Below, in pieces: positions 62,644 through 64,000 of a stretch of 64,000 nt of DNA. A program made the translations under genes and the position numbers. The notes below the pieces were generated by a model. That model saw only the letters and a list, made by a program, of their open reading frames with translations. It did no database searches and had not been told where the DNA came from. The stretch is from Serripes groenlandicus (lineage: Eukaryota; Mollusca; Bivalvia; Cardiida; Cardiidae). The DNA is taken from the NCBI GenBank assembly GCA_031761405.1, contig JASEVX010000007.1, positions 57,736,914 through 57,800,913 on the forward strand, in the 5' to 3' direction. Numbering within the stretch: position 1 is the stretch's first letter; each line of letters starts with the position of its first letter.

Positions 62644-62815
62644 CAGTGTAGAATAATACGACCTGTGCATCAACACAATCTTTTCCGAGTCCATACATTA
62701 ATCTACATGGGTTGCCAATGAGCTTGCTAAGATTGGTTAGATCTGGAGCAAAACTAGAATATATCTGCAATTCTTGGGCTTCATGCAAGATGGTTTTAAA
62801 TTCGTGTGTGGGCTT
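62644..62815 (-). CDS. Candidate exon of an unrecognised gene
   Basis: The minus frame reads HEAQELQIYSSFAPDLTNLS, KLIGNPCRLMYGLGKDCVDA and QVVLFYT before a possible donor ACTG|GTTTAA. The start is undetermined. Protein-like, but no family recognised. Confidence 0.3.
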
Positions 62816-63329
62816 TGTCATGTATCAGTTACAAGCATTTCACGAAATGGCAGATACCTGCCACAAAACAAAATAGTTGCATCTATATTGCATCTAGGTC
62901 ACAAACTGTTTACAAATTAGAAACAAAACTATTTCAAAAGTGGGCATGCCCTTTTCATCTACATTTTAAACCCTGATACAGAAAACTTTTGCCATCTAAA
63001 GGGGATATTTTAAAACAAGGAGTTTTTGCTTTATTTTTTGTCTCGAAAGCAATTTAACTTCAATTTCAATCTAATGATTTCTTTCCGTATTTTTCTTTTG
63101 TTCAACATGTTTTCAATTGGTAAAGTTAAAATAAACATGAGCCATTTATATCCATATGGCCTGGCCTGTTTGTAATCCATTTCGAATGTTTGCATTACTT
63201 CACAGGAAACACCAATTTCCAGGGCTTATACCAGTTCAGTAATTGATACAATTTTATGTAAATTACATCAATTAGAAACAGCTGCAAGCCACCCTTTAAT
63301 GTCCCCACTTTTACACATGTAATTTCATT
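62816..63329. other. No recognised gene
   Basis: AT-rich sequence; no clear repeat or exon. Confidence 0.35.
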
Positions 63330-63505
63330 AACCCTTACCCAACAGAATCAATTGTAAATTCCTTTCCTAACAGACAATAATTGCTGATCATTCGGTAGTT
63401 GAAGACTTTTCCTTTTGAGAAATTATTCCTTTTCCTGCATTGTCCTCAAAATACATCTGCTGCAAATGCATTGACAACCATCTGTATTAGGCTATGGGTA
63501 AATTA
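63330..63505. mobile_element. Degenerate piggyBac-like MITE
   Basis: TTAACCCTTACCCAACAGA start and 'acatctgctgcaaatgcatt' near the end. Confidence 0.4.
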
Positions 63506-63912
63506 GATAAATTCTCCTGACAAAAGAGTGAAGGACCTTCATAAGCAAATGAATTGCCACACATTCCCACAATAATTACCATATTGGGTCCCTTTCATTA
63601 TTAAGTTCTCTTGTATAAAAGTGTGAATATTATTACCCAGTTTCCAATTTAAGTACCTCATACTGGCCCTTTCCCCCATTGTACTCAATGATGACTGATT
63701 CTGAAAATTTACTCATTCACGGAAAAAAAATATTTTTTTTTTTAGATTGTTTCATGCAAAAGACGTATTCACTTTTTGTAAATCTGCTTTACACTTTGAT
63801 TATAAGTGAAATTCAGAAGTACACTTTTACAGAACCATGTCCAGACCTAGTAGACGACATTGTTGGGAAAGGAGGCAATATTTCATCAATGTATCGGAAC
63901 AGTTTGCAAGCT

Positions 63913-64000
63913 AAACAAGCTTTAAGCTTATAATAATTACGCTCGTTGTCTGCTTCCTGGATACTAGACCAGTACTCGCGCCGTTTGTGTGGAAAGATCC
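63913..64000. repeat. Dispersed repeat, second copy, cut by the window edge
   Basis: Matches 17,597-17,692 (AAACAAGCTTTAAGCTTA, 'ctgcttcctggatact'). Confidence 0.65.

Overview
The window looks like nuclear DNA of a bivalve mollusc. The basis is AT-rich, intron-dominated sequence packed with interspersed repeats of kinds I associate with bivalve genomes: elements starting with an 'acaagagggccatgatggccc' type hairpin, tRNA-derived SINEs, and cores rich in 'gaccttgacc'. No prokaryotic gene organisation is visible. The species call is an inference.

One protein gene is recognisable. Seven minus-strand exons (35,720 down to 13,034) join with GT/AG splice sites and matching phase at every junction. 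They encode about 283 C-terminal residues of inositol-pentakisphosphate 2-kinase (IPPK/IPK1), the enzyme that makes InsP6. The 5' exons are not in the window as far as I can see. The stop codon is at 13,034. Directly beyond it is a tandem copy of the 3' UTR plus a broken copy of the last exon (12,010-12,698).

Most of the rest is mobile DNA. (1) About 80 copies and fragments of one TTAA-flanked MITE family occur, with terminal CCCTTTCCCTCATA or CCCTTTCCCACATA and an asymmetric internal repeat as in piggyBac; about 15 copies are 230-234 bp and near-identical. (2) Several Helitron/Helentron-like non-autonomous families (called RC-A to RC-J here) differ in sequence but share one end architecture, and every copy I can orient points the same way. 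(3) There are tRNA-derived SINEs; a MULE remnant with tandem-repeat terminal inverted repeats and a transposase C-terminus (54.6-56.1 kb); a LINE endonuclease fragment (23.1 kb); a hAT-like MITE (36 kb); and satellites of 31, 53, 70 and 84 bp.

Layout: 0-12 kb, repeats beyond the IPPK 3' end; 12-36 kb, IPPK exons and repeat-filled introns, with a 1.9 kb satellite block abutting one exon at 28-30 kb; 36.2-40.3 kb, a stack of RC elements that split a MITE; 40-64 kb, MITE-rich DNA with the MULE remnant, two RC-C arrays and, at 61.6-62.8 kb, two weak candidate exons of an unrecognised gene. Nested insertions give a partial relative chronology: older 'CCCACATA' MITEs were hit by younger 'CCCTCATA' MITEs, and MITEs were hit by SINE, hAT-like and RC elements.
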